Positions 45,818 to 55,364 of a DNA stretch of 64,000 bases are shown here, one piece after another (the stretch's first letter is position 1; each line of letters opens with the position of its first letter). The notes beneath the pieces were generated by a model that saw only the letters and a list, made by a program, of their open reading frames with translations, made no database searches and was not told the origin of the DNA. Both the position numbers and the translations under genes were made by a program. The stretch covers positions 532,187-596,186 of the forward strand of contig NZ_CH724127.1 in the NCBI RefSeq assembly GCF_000153345.1. Reading direction: 5' to 3'. This DNA comes from Neptuniibacter caesariensis. GTDB lineage: Bacteria; Pseudomonadota; Gammaproteobacteria; Pseudomonadales; Balneatricaceae.

Positions 45818-47665
45818 TCAAACAATGAATTTAGAGACATCCTCACGCATTTGATGGGCATTTGATTCAAGGCTTTCACAGTTACGGCAGCTTTCGTTGG
45901 AATCAGCCAATAGCTGTTCTGCCGCCGCAGTAATACTATGGGTGGCATCTTCAACGCCCTTTACGGTATACATCTGTTCTTCAGTCGCGCCTGCGATCTG
46001 AATCACCATCCCACGTATCTCATCCATCGCTTGTTTATTATCCTGGAGGGTATTGCTGGCCGTATTTATTGAGTCATTCATGCTGGTGGTAAGTTTAAGG
46101 TTACTTTGCATGGCGCGTTCAGATTCGCCGACATTTGCTTGCAGCGTTTCAACCATGCGCTCAATCTCAACTGTGCTGTTCTGGGTACGTTGGGCAAGGG
46201 TTCGCACCTCATCGGCGACAACGGCAAAACCTCTGCCGGTTTCACCCGCACGTGCAGCTTCAATGGCTGCATTTAAAGCCAGTAAGTTGGTTTGCTCTGT
46301 GATATCACGGATGACACCGACAACATTGCTGATGGTTGTGCTGGACTGGCTTAGCGAATTCATCAACTGGTTACCACGGACGATGTTGTCAGAAAGCGTA
46401 TTCATCTGTCGGCGTGTGTTATCCATAATTTCCGCACTTTCTGCCATTTTCTGGTCTGCATCAGATACGCTGCTTTGCACATTGGCACTACTTTGAGCAA
46501 TGAGCTCTACCGCCGTCACTAGTTCCTGAACGGCCTGATTAACCGCCATCGTGTTGTTGCGCTGCTCTTCAATTGCAGATTGGGAGCGTTTACTGAGTTC
46601 AACTGAGTGATGGGCGCCTGTTTCGACGGTTTCGCCTTTCTCTTTGATCTCGCGAACTAAACCTGCAGTGGTATCGATAAAATCATTCACTGAGTGGGCC
46701 AATTCGGCTACTTCGTCGTCACCGTTCAATTCTAAATGTTGAGTGAGATCACCGCCGCCGTGGCTGATATCTGACATACGGGTATTTGCCGTTCCCAGGC
46801 GGGTAATAACTCGGTAGGTCTGCCATAACAGGAGTGCTGCTATAAGTGCTGTGAGCATGGCCGCGGTGATGACACCTTGCAGGCGAGAGGACCTGAGCGC
46901 GCCTGAAATAGTTGTTTCCAGATCACCATATAAGCCACCAAACAGGCTTTCGACCTGATGGATACTGGAGCGTAACTCACCCCGTAAGCCAGAATTCTGG
47001 TCAAGCCCCCTTTGTTGCAACGCTTCAGCTAGCGCTTGTGCGGTTTTTTCAAAGGTCTTCACGCTGTCTGCCGCGGGCATGTTGACCTGCTGAATATAGT
47101 TATGGGTGCTGGCCAGGTTTTTTTCGAGAAGGGATTTAATACTCAGGTCATGGCTGTTCTGAAAGTCATTTTCCAGCAGAACCAGATGCATGATCTGCGA
47201 TACTGCCCGGCTATCTCCTGTATCCGCCACAACCTTATGAAGTTGGCTTTCAGCCTGGTTAAATTCACCGCGTAAGCCCAGATGGTTTTCCAGCCCGATC
47301 GTTTTATCTAAGGCGACAAGGGCATTGAGTTTATTCTGATACTGGTCCAAAAGAGCTAATGCTTCATTCAGGTCGGTTTGTAATGCGGGCGCATAGTCTA
47401 GCTCCTGGTGAAGAGAGTTAATATTCTCGCGCATAAGCGTGATGCGCTTATCAAACTTATCGATATATTTAAGTTGCTTACGCAGAAGAAAGTCTTTCTC
47501 ATGCCGACGAAGCATCAGCATGTCATTGGTCAGTTCTTGTGCGGTTGAATATTGTTGGCCTAGCCCTGCGATGTTGCCGCTGGTATGCCAGAGCATCCAG
47601 GTCATCACTGACATCGCAACAATAATCAGAAGTGATACAAATAGAAATGCACGACGGATAGTCAT
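45818..47665 (-). CDS. methyl-accepting chemotaxis protein with large helical (HBM-like) sensor
   Basis: A 615-residue chemoreceptor. TM1 (about 8-27), a roughly 250-residue all-helical periplasmic domain beginning [20 protein letters not shown], which resembles helical bimodular (HBM) sensors, TM2 (about 278-298), HAMP ([17 protein letters not shown]) and an MA domain with [23 protein letters not shown] receptors of known function sense TCA intermediates. The C terminus includes SCRNCES, two Cys two residues apart, unusual for the family. Single gene with terminator. Confidence 0.93.
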   Translation of the reverse strand: MTIRRAFLFVSLLIIVAMSVMTWMLWHTSGNIAGLGQQYSTAQELTNDMLMLRRHEKDFLLRKQLKYIDKFDKRITLMRENINSLHQELDYAPALQTDLNEALALLDQYQNKLNALVALDKTIGLENHLGLRGEFNQAESQLHKVVADTGDSRAVSQIMHLVLLENDFQNSHDLSIKSLLEKNLASTHNYIQQVNMPAADSVKTFEKTAQALAEALQQRGLDQNSGLRGELRSSIHQVESLFGGLYGDLETTISGALRSSRLQGVITAAMLTALIAALLLWQTYRVITRLGTANTRMSDISHGGGDLTQHLELNGDDEVAELAHSVNDFIDTTAGLVREIKEKGETVETGAHHSVELSKRSQSAIEEQRNNTMAVNQAVQELVTAVELIAQSSANVQSSVSDADQKMAESAEIMDNTRRQMNTLSDNIVRGNQLMNSLSQSSTTISNVVGVIRDITEQTNLLALNAAIEAARAGETGRGFAVVADEVRTLAQRTQNSTVEIERMVETLQANVGESERAMQSNLKLTTSMNDSINTASNTLQDNKQAMDEIRGMVIQIAGATEEQMYTVKGVEDATHSITAAAEQLLADSNESCRNCESLESNAHQMREDVSKFIV

Positions 47666-47796
47666 AACTACCTCCCTGTGTTGGGTTTACATCCGTGTAA
47701 TCAAATTGTCATGAAAACAAATATAGACAGAGAAATAGTAGCTTGCCAAAAAATTATTCAGGCGCTTGCCTGGCAGGCATTAGGGCAGGGGAAATG

Positions 47797-47821
47797 AAAA
47801 AGGCCGCAAAGCGGCCTTTTA
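47797..47821 (-). terminator. Rho-independent terminator of the ArsR gene
   Basis: AAAGGCCGC/GCGGCCTTT stem with an AAA loop and a T-run in the minus direction, 23 nt beyond the stop codon. Confidence 0.87.
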
Positions 47822-47843
47822 GTGTTGTTGATTACTAGGTTAC

Positions 47844-48173
47844 TTACATGCTCGGGCAGAACATCTCATGTAGGGTATGGATAATCCGCTTAGCGGTATC
47901 GCCCTCAAGAGAGTAGAAAATTGTCTGTGATTCCCGGCGCGTTTTAACCAGTCCGTCCTTTCTTAATACAGCTAAGTGCTGTGATAAAGCGGACTGACTC
48001 AGATCCAGGCAATTGTTTAGCTCAGTCACTGAAAGCTCTTTGCCATCAAGATAACAAAGAATCAGAAGACGGCTTTCATTGCCTAGGGCCTTCATTAATT
48101 TTGCTGCCTGACCCGCATTAGTTCGCATCATTTCTAGGGTTTCGGCATCTAATGGTGCTGCTGTATCGTTCAA
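47844..48173 (-). CDS. ArsR-family repressor of the BigR/SqrR (persulfide-sensing) type
   Basis: A 109-residue winged-helix repressor: MKALGNESRLLILC, VTELNNCLDLSQSALSQHLAVLRKDGLV (recognition helix) and QTIFYSL. Cys40 and Cys106 are 66 residues apart, the same spacing as the reactive pair of BigR (42/108) and SqrR (41/107), which form a tetrasulfide bridge with sulfane sulfur. Metal-binding ELCVCDL or alpha-5 motifs of ArsR/SmtB are absent. It diverges from the RND operon, whose promoter contains a palindrome. Cys55 is an extra cysteine. The sulfur role is inferred. Confidence 0.88.
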   Translation of the reverse strand: MNDTAAPLDAETLEMMRTNAGQAAKLMKALGNESRLLILCYLDGKELSVTELNNCLDLSQSALSQHLAVLRKDGLVKTRRESQTIFYSLEGDTAKRIIHTLHEMFCPSM

Positions 48174-48395
48174 CCTTTCACTCCGAAGCGCTGTGTAATT
48201 ATTGTAGGGATCCTCATAGGCTGATTCCCAATGAAACAGCTTTGAACTGATCCCGCTGCCCTCTCATCAGCGTTAAACATGTCGAAACTCAGATCAAGTT
48301 TTGATCGACTTATAGTTATTAATAATCATTTTTTTATAACGTATTCAATAATAACTCAGATCGGTCCTGGTTCGCAATTTTCTAATATAGAATCA

Positions 48396-48423
48396 TTGAA
48401 ATATTAGTATATTCTAATATAAT
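48396..48423 (+). promoter_or_regulatory. promoter of the MMPL/LolA-like/barrel operon
   Basis: TTGAAA, 16 bp, TATAAT: a near-consensus sigma-70 promoter. The spacer and -10 overlap the 20-bp palindrome, so a bound repressor would exclude RNA polymerase. Confidence 0.75.
48401..48420. promoter_or_regulatory. palindromic operator, probable ArsR-family site
   Basis: A perfect inverted repeat ATATTAG-N6-CTAATAT. A third half-site CTAATAT is at 48382-48388, on the ArsR side. The same half-site appears upstream of the DUF2892 gene near 63966. Length and AT-rich character suit ArsR/BigR operators. Confidence 0.7.
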
Positions 48424-48465
48424 GGCAAGTCATTACTTTAATAAGGTCAGAACCGGGGTTGAAAC

Positions 48466-51054
48466 ATGGGGTTTAAAGCGTGGCTGGTTGAGCTATCAAT
48501 GCAAAAACCAAAGCAGGTCTTTATAGGCATTCTATTGCTGGTTGTACTAGCGGCAATCCAGATCCCGAGTATTAAAGTAGATACCGACCCTGAGAATATG
48601 TTGCCCCATGATCAGGCAGATCGTGTCTTCCATGATGAGATGAAAAAGCAGTTTTCTCTCTATGACATGATCGTGATTGGTGTCGTGAATACAGAGCACC
48701 CGGAAGGGGTGTATAACCCGAAAACGCTGGCTGATCTGCATCAGCTATCCGAAGCGATTCAGGTAATGGACGGGGTGATTCGTCAGGATCTGATGGCTCT
48801 TAATACTGTCGATAATATCTCTCAATCCACGGAACAGCCCGGTACGATCCGTTTTGAATGGATGATGAAATCTGCGCCAGAAACTCAGGTTCAGGCTGCG
48901 CAGATTAAAGCGGCAGTTGAGCGTTTACCACTACTGCATAACACGCTGGTATCAGGCGATGGTCAGGCTGCAGGTATCTATGTCCCTATTGTTGCCAAAG
49001 CTGAAAGCTACCGGTTATCTAATGAGATACAGCAGGTAATTGATCAATTAAAGCAGAACTCTCCTGATTCCGGAAATGAGTTTTATATGGCCGGTCTGCC
49101 AGTTGCCGAGGACACATTTGGTGTCGAGATGTTTATCCAGATGGCGATCTCAGCACCCTTGGCGGGTTTGATGATCTTCGTACTGATGTGGGTATTCTTC
49201 CGCTCGATGTTGCTGATAACTGCACCTATGTTGGTCGCGATGGGAGCGGTGATAATTACAATGGGGCTGCTGATAGGTCAGGGTTACACCGTGCATATTA
49301 TGAGCTCGATGATTCCGATCTTCCTGATGCCTATTGCTGTTGTGGATTCAGTGCATATTCTGTCGGAGTTTTCAGATCGGTATAAGCCAGGTGAAGATCC
49401 AAAACAGGCACTGAAAGAGGTGGTCGGTCATCTGTTTACTCCGATGCTATACACCTCAATAACCTCAGCTGTTGGCTTCGCCTCTCTGGCGTTTACCCCG
49501 ATACCGCCCGTACAGATTTTTGGCTTACATGTCGCCTTTGGTATTTTGCTAGCCTTCGCCCTGACGATCGTCTTGGTGCCGGCTTACATCGTGAGCTTGT
49601 CTGAAAAGCGCCTGAGTGCTTTAAAAGATCATTCTCTTGAAACTAATGATGATGGAAAGTTAGGCCGACTGCTTGCGGGAATAGGTCGCTTCTCTGTGGC
49701 GAAGTCTAAGGGACTCGTCGTGTTGTTTATCGTGGTGAGCGCGATCTCTGTATATGGCGTGACAACTATTCAGATCAACGATAACCCGGTTCGCTGGTTT
49801 AAAGAGGACCATCGCCTGAGAGTGGCTGATAAGGTGATGAACACCCACTTCTCGGGTACCTATGATGCCTTTCTGGTGTTAGAACAGACCCAGCAGGAGG
49901 CGCTTAAGTCTGATCTGAAATTAACCCTGGAAAAACTGGCGCCGGGTAATCAGCAGCTCGTTGAACTGTGGACTACCCACCAAGATCTGCCTCTGAACGA
50001 GATGCTGCAGAAACTGGCTTTTGCTCTTGATGATCTGGCTTACGATGATGCTGATCAGGAACAGTTGTGGCTGGGTATGCTGGATGAAGTGGAGCGAGCT
50101 CAGAGTGACAGCAAGTACTTTTTGTCACCTGAAGGGTTAAGCTACCTGAATGGGTTAGAGCAATACCTTAATGGTTCTGACTTGGTGGGTAAGAGTAACT
50201 CCTTAGTGACGCTGCTTAAGACTGTATACAGAGAGTTACAGGGTGGTGATGCTGCGCAATACCGTTTGCCGGTAACCTCTGATGCAGCTGCCCAGACTAT
50301 CCTTAGCTTCCAATCATCTCATCGCCCTGATGATCTTTGGCATATGGTGACACCCGATTATCGTTCTACCGCACTTTGGTTGCAGCTGAAGAGTGGTGAT
50401 AACCAGGATATGAGCAGAGTGATTGCGCTGGTGGATCAGTATGTTCAGGACAACCCGCTACCTGAGGGTGTAGAGCTTAATTGGGCAGGCCTTACCTATA
50501 TCAATGTGGTTTGGCAGGAGCAGATGGTCAGTGGCATGTTGAACAGCTTAATCAGTGCGTTTTTCATGGTGTTACTGATGATGCTGATTTTGTTCCGCTC
50601 GATCAAAATCGGCTTGCTGGCAATGTTGCCTCTGTCGGTAACCATCCTGTTCATTTATGGCCTGATAGGGTTCGTCGGTAAAGATTATGACATGCCTATC
50701 GCGGTTCTATCCGCCTTAACGCTTGGCCTTTCCGTAGATTTTGCGATTCATTTTCTGGAACGCTGCCGAGCGATCTATCGCAAAACAGGAAGTTGGCCTG
50801 CAACCGTGGAAGAGGTCTACCAAGGGCCTGCGAGAGCGATCAGCCGCAATGCTGTTGTTGTGGCAGTCGGTTTTACCCCTTTACTGTTTGCGCCTCTGGT
50901 TCCCTATATCACGGTGGGTTTCTTCCTGGCCATGATTATGGCGGTATCGGCGGTTGTCACAGTGGTGCTATTGCCTGCAGTCATCAATGGAATCTCTAAT
51001 AAGCAGGCACTGTTTTCAGTTAACAACGATCAAAAGGAGAAAGAGAATGCGTAA
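48466..51054 (+). CDS. MMPL/RND-superfamily permease
   Basis: An 862-residue inner-membrane protein with two repeats, each of one TM helix, a large periplasmic loop and five more TM helices (about 12 in total). Conserved pieces are DTDPENMLPHDQADRVF after TM1, MPIAVVDSVHILSEF and MPIAVLSALTLGLSVDFAIHF (the second with an Asp in TM), and ISRNAVVVAVGFTPLLF. It belongs to the predicted-exporter type, found together with LolA-like proteins, possibly for lipid or hydrophobic cargo. It overlaps the next gene by 8 nt. The cargo is unknown. Confidence 0.9.
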   Translation: MGFKAWLVELSMQKPKQVFIGILLLVVLAAIQIPSIKVDTDPENMLPHDQADRVFHDEMKKQFSLYDMIVIGVVNTEHPEGVYNPKTLADLHQLSEAIQVMDGVIRQDLMALNTVDNISQSTEQPGTIRFEWMMKSAPETQVQAAQIKAAVERLPLLHNTLVSGDGQAAGIYVPIVAKAESYRLSNEIQQVIDQLKQNSPDSGNEFYMAGLPVAEDTFGVEMFIQMAISAPLAGLMIFVLMWVFFRSMLLITAPMLVAMGAVIITMGLLIGQGYTVHIMSSMIPIFLMPIAVVDSVHILSEFSDRYKPGEDPKQALKEVVGHLFTPMLYTSITSAVGFASLAFTPIPPVQIFGLHVAFGILLAFALTIVLVPAYIVSLSEKRLSALKDHSLETNDDGKLGRLLAGIGRFSVAKSKGLVVLFIVVSAISVYGVTTIQINDNPVRWFKEDHRLRVADKVMNTHFSGTYDAFLVLEQTQQEALKSDLKLTLEKLAPGNQQLVELWTTHQDLPLNEMLQKLAFALDDLAYDDADQEQLWLGMLDEVERAQSDSKYFLSPEGLSYLNGLEQYLNGSDLVGKSNSLVTLLKTVYRELQGGDAAQYRLPVTSDAAAQTILSFQSSHRPDDLWHMVTPDYRSTALWLQLKSGDNQDMSRVIALVDQYVQDNPLPEGVELNWAGLTYINVVWQEQMVSGMLNSLISAFFMVLLMMLILFRSIKIGLLAMLPLSVTILFIYGLIGFVGKDYDMPIAVLSALTLGLSVDFAIHFLERCRAIYRKTGSWPATVEEVYQGPARAISRNAVVVAVGFTPLLFAPLVPYITVGFFLAMIMAVSAVVTVVLLPAVINGISNKQALFSVNNDQKEKENA

Positions 51055-51850
51055 ATTTAACCTGATCAAGGCGCTGCTGGCTGTAGTTTCTCTTTCTACT
51101 GCAGGGACTCTGCAAGCGGCGGATCTGCAAGATGCGGATGCGATTGTCGAACGTGCCAATTTAGTCTCTTACTACGCAGGTGATGACGGACGTTCAGAAG
51201 CCAGAATGCTGATTAAAGATGCCCAGGGCAGGGAGCAGAAACGTCAGTTTACTATTCTGCGACGAGATCGTAGCGAAGGCGGCGAGCAGGATTTTCTTGT
51301 GGTGTTTAGCCGTCCAGCCGATGTACGCAACACGGTATTTCTTGTCTCGAAGAAGCCAGGTAATGACGATGATCGCTGGCTATATCTTCCCGGACTGGAT
51401 CTGGTGAAGCGTATCTCCGCAGGGGATAAACGGACCAGCTTTGTAGGCTCTCACTACTTCTATGAAGATGTATCGGGTCGTGGAACCGAGGAAGACAGCC
51501 ATGTGTTGCTGGAAACCAATGCCACACACTATGTGATTGAAAACACGCCTGTCGATGCCAGTAGTGTGGAGTTTAGTAAGTACATTGCCTGGATCAATAA
51601 AGACACATTTTTGCCTGAAAAGATCGAGTACCAGGATGACAACGGAGCACTCTATCGCCGCGTAGAAGTGTTAGCGAGTGCTGATGTTCAGGGCCATATT
51701 ACCGTGACTAAATCACGCGTGTCTGATCTGCGTAGTGGTGGTCAAACAACTCTGGAATTTCGCTTCCAGAAATATGACCTGGGTATGGAGCAAGCGGTGT
51801 TTAGCGAACGTTCTTTGCGCAAACCTCCACGTGAATGGTTGAAGAGATAA
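51047..51850 (+). CDS. periplasmic outer-membrane lipoprotein-sorting (LolA-like) protein
   Basis: A 267-residue precursor with a Sec signal peptide (about 1-24, ending LQA). The mature part matches LolA-like proteins of RND loci: IVERANLVSYYAGDDGRSEARMLIKDAQG, FSRPADVRNTVFLV and DDRWLYLPGLDLVKRI..DKRTSFVGSHYFYEDVSGR. It probably carries hydrophobic cargo between the permease and the outer membrane. The start at 51047 has AAGGAG upstream and gives the signal peptide. Confidence 0.9.
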   Translation: MRKFNLIKALLAVVSLSTAGTLQAADLQDADAIVERANLVSYYAGDDGRSEARMLIKDAQGREQKRQFTILRRDRSEGGEQDFLVVFSRPADVRNTVFLVSKKPGNDDDRWLYLPGLDLVKRISAGDKRTSFVGSHYFYEDVSGRGTEEDSHVLLETNATHYVIENTPVDASSVEFSKYIAWINKDTFLPEKIEYQDDNGALYRRVEVLASADVQGHITVTKSRVSDLRSGGQTTLEFRFQKYDLGMEQAVFSERSLRKPPREWLKR

Positions 51851-51856
51851 CTGCCC

Positions 51857-53158
51857 ATGAGTTTGTTTACACGTACGCTACCTTGGTTTCTGATTGCACT
51901 GGCATTACCTTCCTACGCTTCGGATGACTGGGGAGACGATGCCTGGGGGGATGAAGATGAACAGGAGATCCAGCTTCATGGCTTTGTGGAACTAGGAGCC
52001 GGGTGGCGTACGAGCGATGATAGGGTACTCGCAGATGATGATATGACACTGGGAGAGCTGCGAGGGCGGATTGAGTCTGAAACCTATCTGGGGGATACCC
52101 GCTATAGCGGCAAGTTTGACCTTTATGCCGACGGTGTTGATGGCGGGTTACAGATGAACTTGCGTGAAGCACTAGCGGATTTTAGCTTAACCGATAACCT
52201 CGATCTGCGCTTAGGGCATCAGGTTCTTACCTGGGGAACGGGAGATCTGGTCTTCCTTAATGATCTGTTTGCTAAAGACTGGCAGTCGTTTTTTTCCGGT
52301 CGGGATGATGAGTACCTTAAGGCGCCTTCAACCAGTCTGAAACTGGCCTGGTATGGCGAGCAAGCTAATCTGGATCTGGTCTGGACACCTGTATTTGCTA
52401 ATGACAGTTATATCGAAGGGGAACGCTTCTCTTATTTTTCACCTATGTCAGGCAGCCAGGTTGCAGCACCCGCGGGTAAAGTCACCCCGGATCATCCAGA
52501 TGAGACATTCGAAAATGGTGAGTTTGCCTTGCGTCTGCACGGTACTGCGCAACTGTTTGGCCAGAGCAGTACTGAGTGGGCCGTCTATGGCTATAGGGGA
52601 TTCTGGAAACAACCTAATGCTGTATCTGTGCAGGGGCGAGCTTATTTCTCTCGCCTGAATAGTCTGGGCGCTAGTCTAAGAACTAATATAGCCAGTGGTA
52701 TAGGGCACAGTGAAATTGCCTGGTATAACGGCGCAGATGATGCTGGCAGTGATCCCTTACTGCCTAATAATCAGCTAAGGTTTCTGTTGGGTTATGAACA
52801 GGAGTTGTTACCTAAACTGACCATGGGCTTGCAGTACTATTCTGAACGTACGCTGGATTATCAGGCGCTCGCAGCCAATGATGGAAACTCTCTCTATCGC
52901 CCGGATGAAAATCGCGAGTTGTGGACTATGCGCCTGACCTACAGCGCGATGCAGGATAATCTGATTCTGAGCTGGTTCAGCTTCTACTCTCCCACTGACC
53001 AGGACTATTATCACCGCCCATCAGCTAAATATCGTTTTAACGATGAGCTGAGTTTAACGGTGGGTGGCAATATTTTCGGTGGCGAGCAGGCGCATACCTT
53101 TTTTGGCCAGTTTGAGGATGCATCAAACCTTTATGCACGTTTGCGCTGGAGTTATTGA
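51857..53158 (+). CDS. outer-membrane beta-barrel protein of the RND locus
   Basis: A 433-residue protein with a signal peptide (1-21, ending YA), an acidic mature N terminus (DDWGDDAWGDEDEQE) and amphipathic beta strands throughout, ending in ...NLYARLRWSY with an aromatic last residue, the usual barrel-assembly signal. LRLGHQVLTWGTGDLVFLNDLF fits DUF1302/alginate-export-like barrels found beside MMPL permeases. Third gene of the operon (6-nt gap). It may be the outer-membrane acceptor or channel. Confidence 0.83.
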   Translation: MSLFTRTLPWFLIALALPSYASDDWGDDAWGDEDEQEIQLHGFVELGAGWRTSDDRVLADDDMTLGELRGRIESETYLGDTRYSGKFDLYADGVDGGLQMNLREALADFSLTDNLDLRLGHQVLTWGTGDLVFLNDLFAKDWQSFFSGRDDEYLKAPSTSLKLAWYGEQANLDLVWTPVFANDSYIEGERFSYFSPMSGSQVAAPAGKVTPDHPDETFENGEFALRLHGTAQLFGQSSTEWAVYGYRGFWKQPNAVSVQGRAYFSRLNSLGASLRTNIASGIGHSEIAWYNGADDAGSDPLLPNNQLRFLLGYEQELLPKLTMGLQYYSERTLDYQALAANDGNSLYRPDENRELWTMRLTYSAMQDNLILSWFSFYSPTDQDYYHRPSAKYRFNDELSLTVGGNIFGGEQAHTFFGQFEDASNLYARLRWSY

Positions 53159-53311
53159 TAAGCGGGTCAATGGCGGATGAATTCTGAGAAGAGCGGATAA
53201 AGGCGGATGATTGCAAATAAGGGCATGTGAGGGCAATCGTTTGCTTCAGATCTGCTTGACAGAAGCGGTTAATCATAGAGAATCTCGCCTAATCTCTCGG
53301 CAGAACTCTTT

Positions 53312-53659
53312 ATGAACAAATCTGATAAAAAGCTCGAAAAAGCGCTTCGGGAATCCCTCACCGAAGTGTGCGATATCGCTCTGGAATCTGTTGCTGGATT
53401 CCAGTGGATTACCCATCGAGTCGACTTCAAACGTTTTCCCGATTCACTACGTATCGTCGCTGTATTCGCAACAGACGATGATATCTCCCATGCTAAATCC
53501 CACAGAGAAGATCTGTATTTGCAGAGCCTGATCACTGATAAACTGACCAGCGCAGGCATAAAACTTAAGAAACCCGAGAAACAGATTTTTCTCGATTCGG
53601 AACAGGCCTGCGATCTGCAATGTGAAGGTGACTGGAACAGGAAATTGCTCCGTTACTGA
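53312..53659 (+). CDS. uncharacterised conserved protein
   Basis: A 115-residue soluble protein (MNKSDKKLEKALRESLTEVCDIALESVAGFQWITHRVDF...). I recognise it only as a hypothetical protein of marine Gammaproteobacteria. No motif or membrane segment. The ribosome site before 53312 is weak. The 150 nt between the barrel gene and this gene hold no clear terminator. Confidence 0.65.
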   Translation: MNKSDKKLEKALRESLTEVCDIALESVAGFQWITHRVDFKRFPDSLRIVAVFATDDDISHAKSHREDLYLQSLITDKLTSAGIKLKKPEKQIFLDSEQACDLQCEGDWNRKLLRY

Positions 53660-53717
53660 TAGATCAATCCAGTAATCCACTTTTGACCTTAGGTTCAGAA
53701 GTGACTCGGGATCTACT

Positions 53718-54041
53718 ATGGCGACTTCAAAACTTCCCAAAGAGTATGCTCAGGTAGCTGCGGTTGCCGAGCAGATGCTCTCCGGACAGATCCACTACCT
53801 GGACGGTGCGCTTCAGCTTTCCCGTTTACGGCATGCTGTGGGTGCCTACGAAAATGATCCGGACTTTTTCCCGTTTATTGGGATCAATCATGAGATAGAT
53901 AACCTGCCAATCCCCGGTGGCTTTGAGTATGCGGATCAGACCCTGCGCAACCAGTATGAATCCGAGATCAATGCATCGGTTGAATGGGCAAAAGCGCATT
54001 CGCTTCACCAGTGTCAGGCTCTGGCAGAACGCTTTGGCTAG
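53718..54041 (+). CDS. uncharacterised small protein
   Basis: A 107-residue, mostly helical soluble protein (YAQVAAVAEQMLSGQIHYLDGALQLSRLRHAV, then FFPFIGINHEIDNLPIPGG). The pattern of a helical start with LDGALQLSRL and INHEIDNLP vaguely resembles DUF2489-type proteins, which I cannot confirm. GGGAT precedes the ATG. Confidence 0.62.
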   Translation: MATSKLPKEYAQVAAVAEQMLSGQIHYLDGALQLSRLRHAVGAYENDPDFFPFIGINHEIDNLPIPGGFEYADQTLRNQYESEINASVEWAKAHSLHQCQALAERFG

Positions 54042-54111
54042 TTAAGCCTTACTGACTGATCTACCTAACTGTTTAGTGCGTAGTTAATAGCCTCAATTAA
54101 GGAGAGATGAT

Positions 54112-54534
54112 TTGCCAGTGCATGAGTGTGTTTGTTTTGTGCTTTTTTCCGATAACCAGGTGTTATTGGAAAGAAGAGAGATTACCGACCGCTTTGGCGA
54201 CGTAGCGCTAAACATTCCCGGCGGGCATATGGAGGCGGGGGAAAAGCAGCGGGATACCTTATTGCGCGAGGTTGAGGAGGAGCTTGGGGTTATACCCATA
54301 TCTTATGATTTCTTATGCGATCAGCCTTTTGTTGCTCAGGAAGCCCAGTTGCTTCACTACTATGCAGTGACAGAGTGGGCCGGAGAGGTGTTGGCCCAAG
54401 AGACCGCTCAAGTCGAATGGCATTCTATAGAATCGCAGTTAGCGCTATCCGCCGCTGATCGGGCAGCTCTCCACGCCATGCGCAAGGGATTAAATAACCG
54501 ATCCTTAGCTAAAGCCGATACCCTGAGCCATTAA
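54112..54534 (+). CDS. NUDIX hydrolase
   Basis: A 140-residue enzyme with an intact Nudix box: GGHMEAGEKQRDTLLREVEEELGV gives G-x5-E-x7-RE-x2-EE-x-G. It hydrolyses a nucleoside-diphosphate-linked substrate, identity unknown. The start is TTG at 54112 because AAGGAGAG lies 5-6 nt before it and no in-frame ATG exists near the conserved N terminus. The C terminus overlaps the convergent DUF2214 gene by 30 nt. Confidence 0.88.
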   Translation: MPVHECVCFVLFSDNQVLLERREITDRFGDVALNIPGGHMEAGEKQRDTLLREVEEELGVIPISYDFLCDQPFVAQEAQLLHYYAVTEWAGEVLAQETAQVEWHSIESQLALSAADRAALHAMRKGLNNRSLAKADTLSH

Positions 54535-54951
54535 TACCGCCAGCAGAGGCAGTACGAGCAATCCGGCGATTTCCGCTCTAATCGTCATAACCACCCCTTT
54601 AGGGATCTTGATTAGTTCTGCAGAATCCCTATCTGTATTTCTACGTGTTTTGATAAAGAACAGCGTTGGGTAGATTGAGATCAGCCCAATCAAAACAAAA
54701 AGGGTCAGCTTTATATGGAAGATCGGATTGCTAGTATAAAACTCAGCCGCTTTACCCACCCAAAGCCACAATGCCAGTCCGGCAAGCAGGGTAACCACTG
54801 CTGACAGACCGTAGATCGAATCGATCGAGGCCAGCTTTCTTAACGTTTTTACAGAGATCTCGGGTTTGATCAAAAGGTGCTGGGCTATCAACGTTGAACT
54901 CAGCGCGAAAATTCCCAGAAAGTGAAGATACTTAACCACGACATAATCCAT
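54505..54951 (-). CDS. DUF2214 family membrane protein
   Basis: A 148-residue protein with four TM helices (about 5-24, 47-68, 78-99, 124-146). The pattern of KYLHFLGIFALSSTLIAQHLLI at the start and GLSAVVTLLAGLALWLWVGK fits DUF2214. The function is unknown. AGGACG precedes the ATG. It is the first ordinary chromosomal gene left of the cassette cluster. Confidence 0.8.
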   Translation of the reverse strand: MDYVVVKYLHFLGIFALSSTLIAQHLLIKPEISVKTLRKLASIDSIYGLSAVVTLLAGLALWLWVGKAAEFYTSNPIFHIKLTLFVLIGLISIYPTLFFIKTRRNTDRDSAELIKIPKGVVMTIRAEIAGLLVLPLLAVLMAQGIGFS

Positions 54952-55062
54952 ATTCGCGTCCTGTTTTTTTATAGCACTGCGTTAAAAGTGATTGGTGTGA
55001 GTTCTAAAGGTACTAGCTAAATTTTATGTCAGTTTCGGAGATATTCATGCCTGATCAAATGA

Positions 55063-55293
55063 TTAATCACATCCGCCGTCTCCACCAAAGCCTCCATCTC
55101 CCCCGTGAAAACCAGAACCGCCGTCCGTTCGGCCGCCAAAACCAGCTTTAGCAACCAACCAAAATCCTAAGGAAATAAGAAAAACGAAGACGCCTAAGGG
55201 CGCTAATACACTATTAACTGAGCTTTCAGAAGATAAGTCAGTGTAATGCCAAGAGGCATATAAGCCGAGTAGAATTATGAAAAGTGACTTCAT
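55063..55293 (-). CDS. cassette 5: small membrane protein with Gly-rich tail
   Basis: A 76-residue protein with one or two TM segments (about 1-17 and 30-50) and a Gly/Asp-rich tail (GGDGGFGGDGGCD). The tail style occurs in small TPM/YgcG-like proteins. It starts within the cassette entered by the attC at 55310-55364. Its 3' end shows no clear attC, so the site may have decayed or this gene may mark the array edge. Confidence 0.65.
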   Translation of the reverse strand: MKSLFIILLGLYASWHYTDLSSESSVNSVLAPLGVFVFLISLGFWLVAKAGFGGRTDGGSGFHGGDGGFGGDGGCD

Positions 55294-55309
55294 CTCATCC
55301 CCCTTAAAT

Positions 55310-55364
55310 ATTTAACGCCTAACTCAGCGGGTAGAGCGCGGCAACAATCGGTTACTTGTTGAAT
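55310..55364 (-). repeat. attC site 4
   Basis: On the minus strand ATTCAAC (R'') ... GTTAAAT (R'), 55 nt in all; both fit RYYYAAC and GTTRRRY. The last base of R'' overlaps the stop of the cassette 4 gene. Confidence 0.7.

Noticed and set aside
53826..54008. Antisense ORFs opposite conserved genes throughout (for example within htpG, the hyp genes and 53718-54041)
   Set aside because: They are shadows of well-supported genes, without ribosome sites or recognisable domains.
54960..55062. A fifth attC after the left-most cassette gene
   Set aside because: No pair of complementary RYYYAAC/GTTRRRY ends with internal arms could be found; only an isolated TTTTAAC-like stretch.
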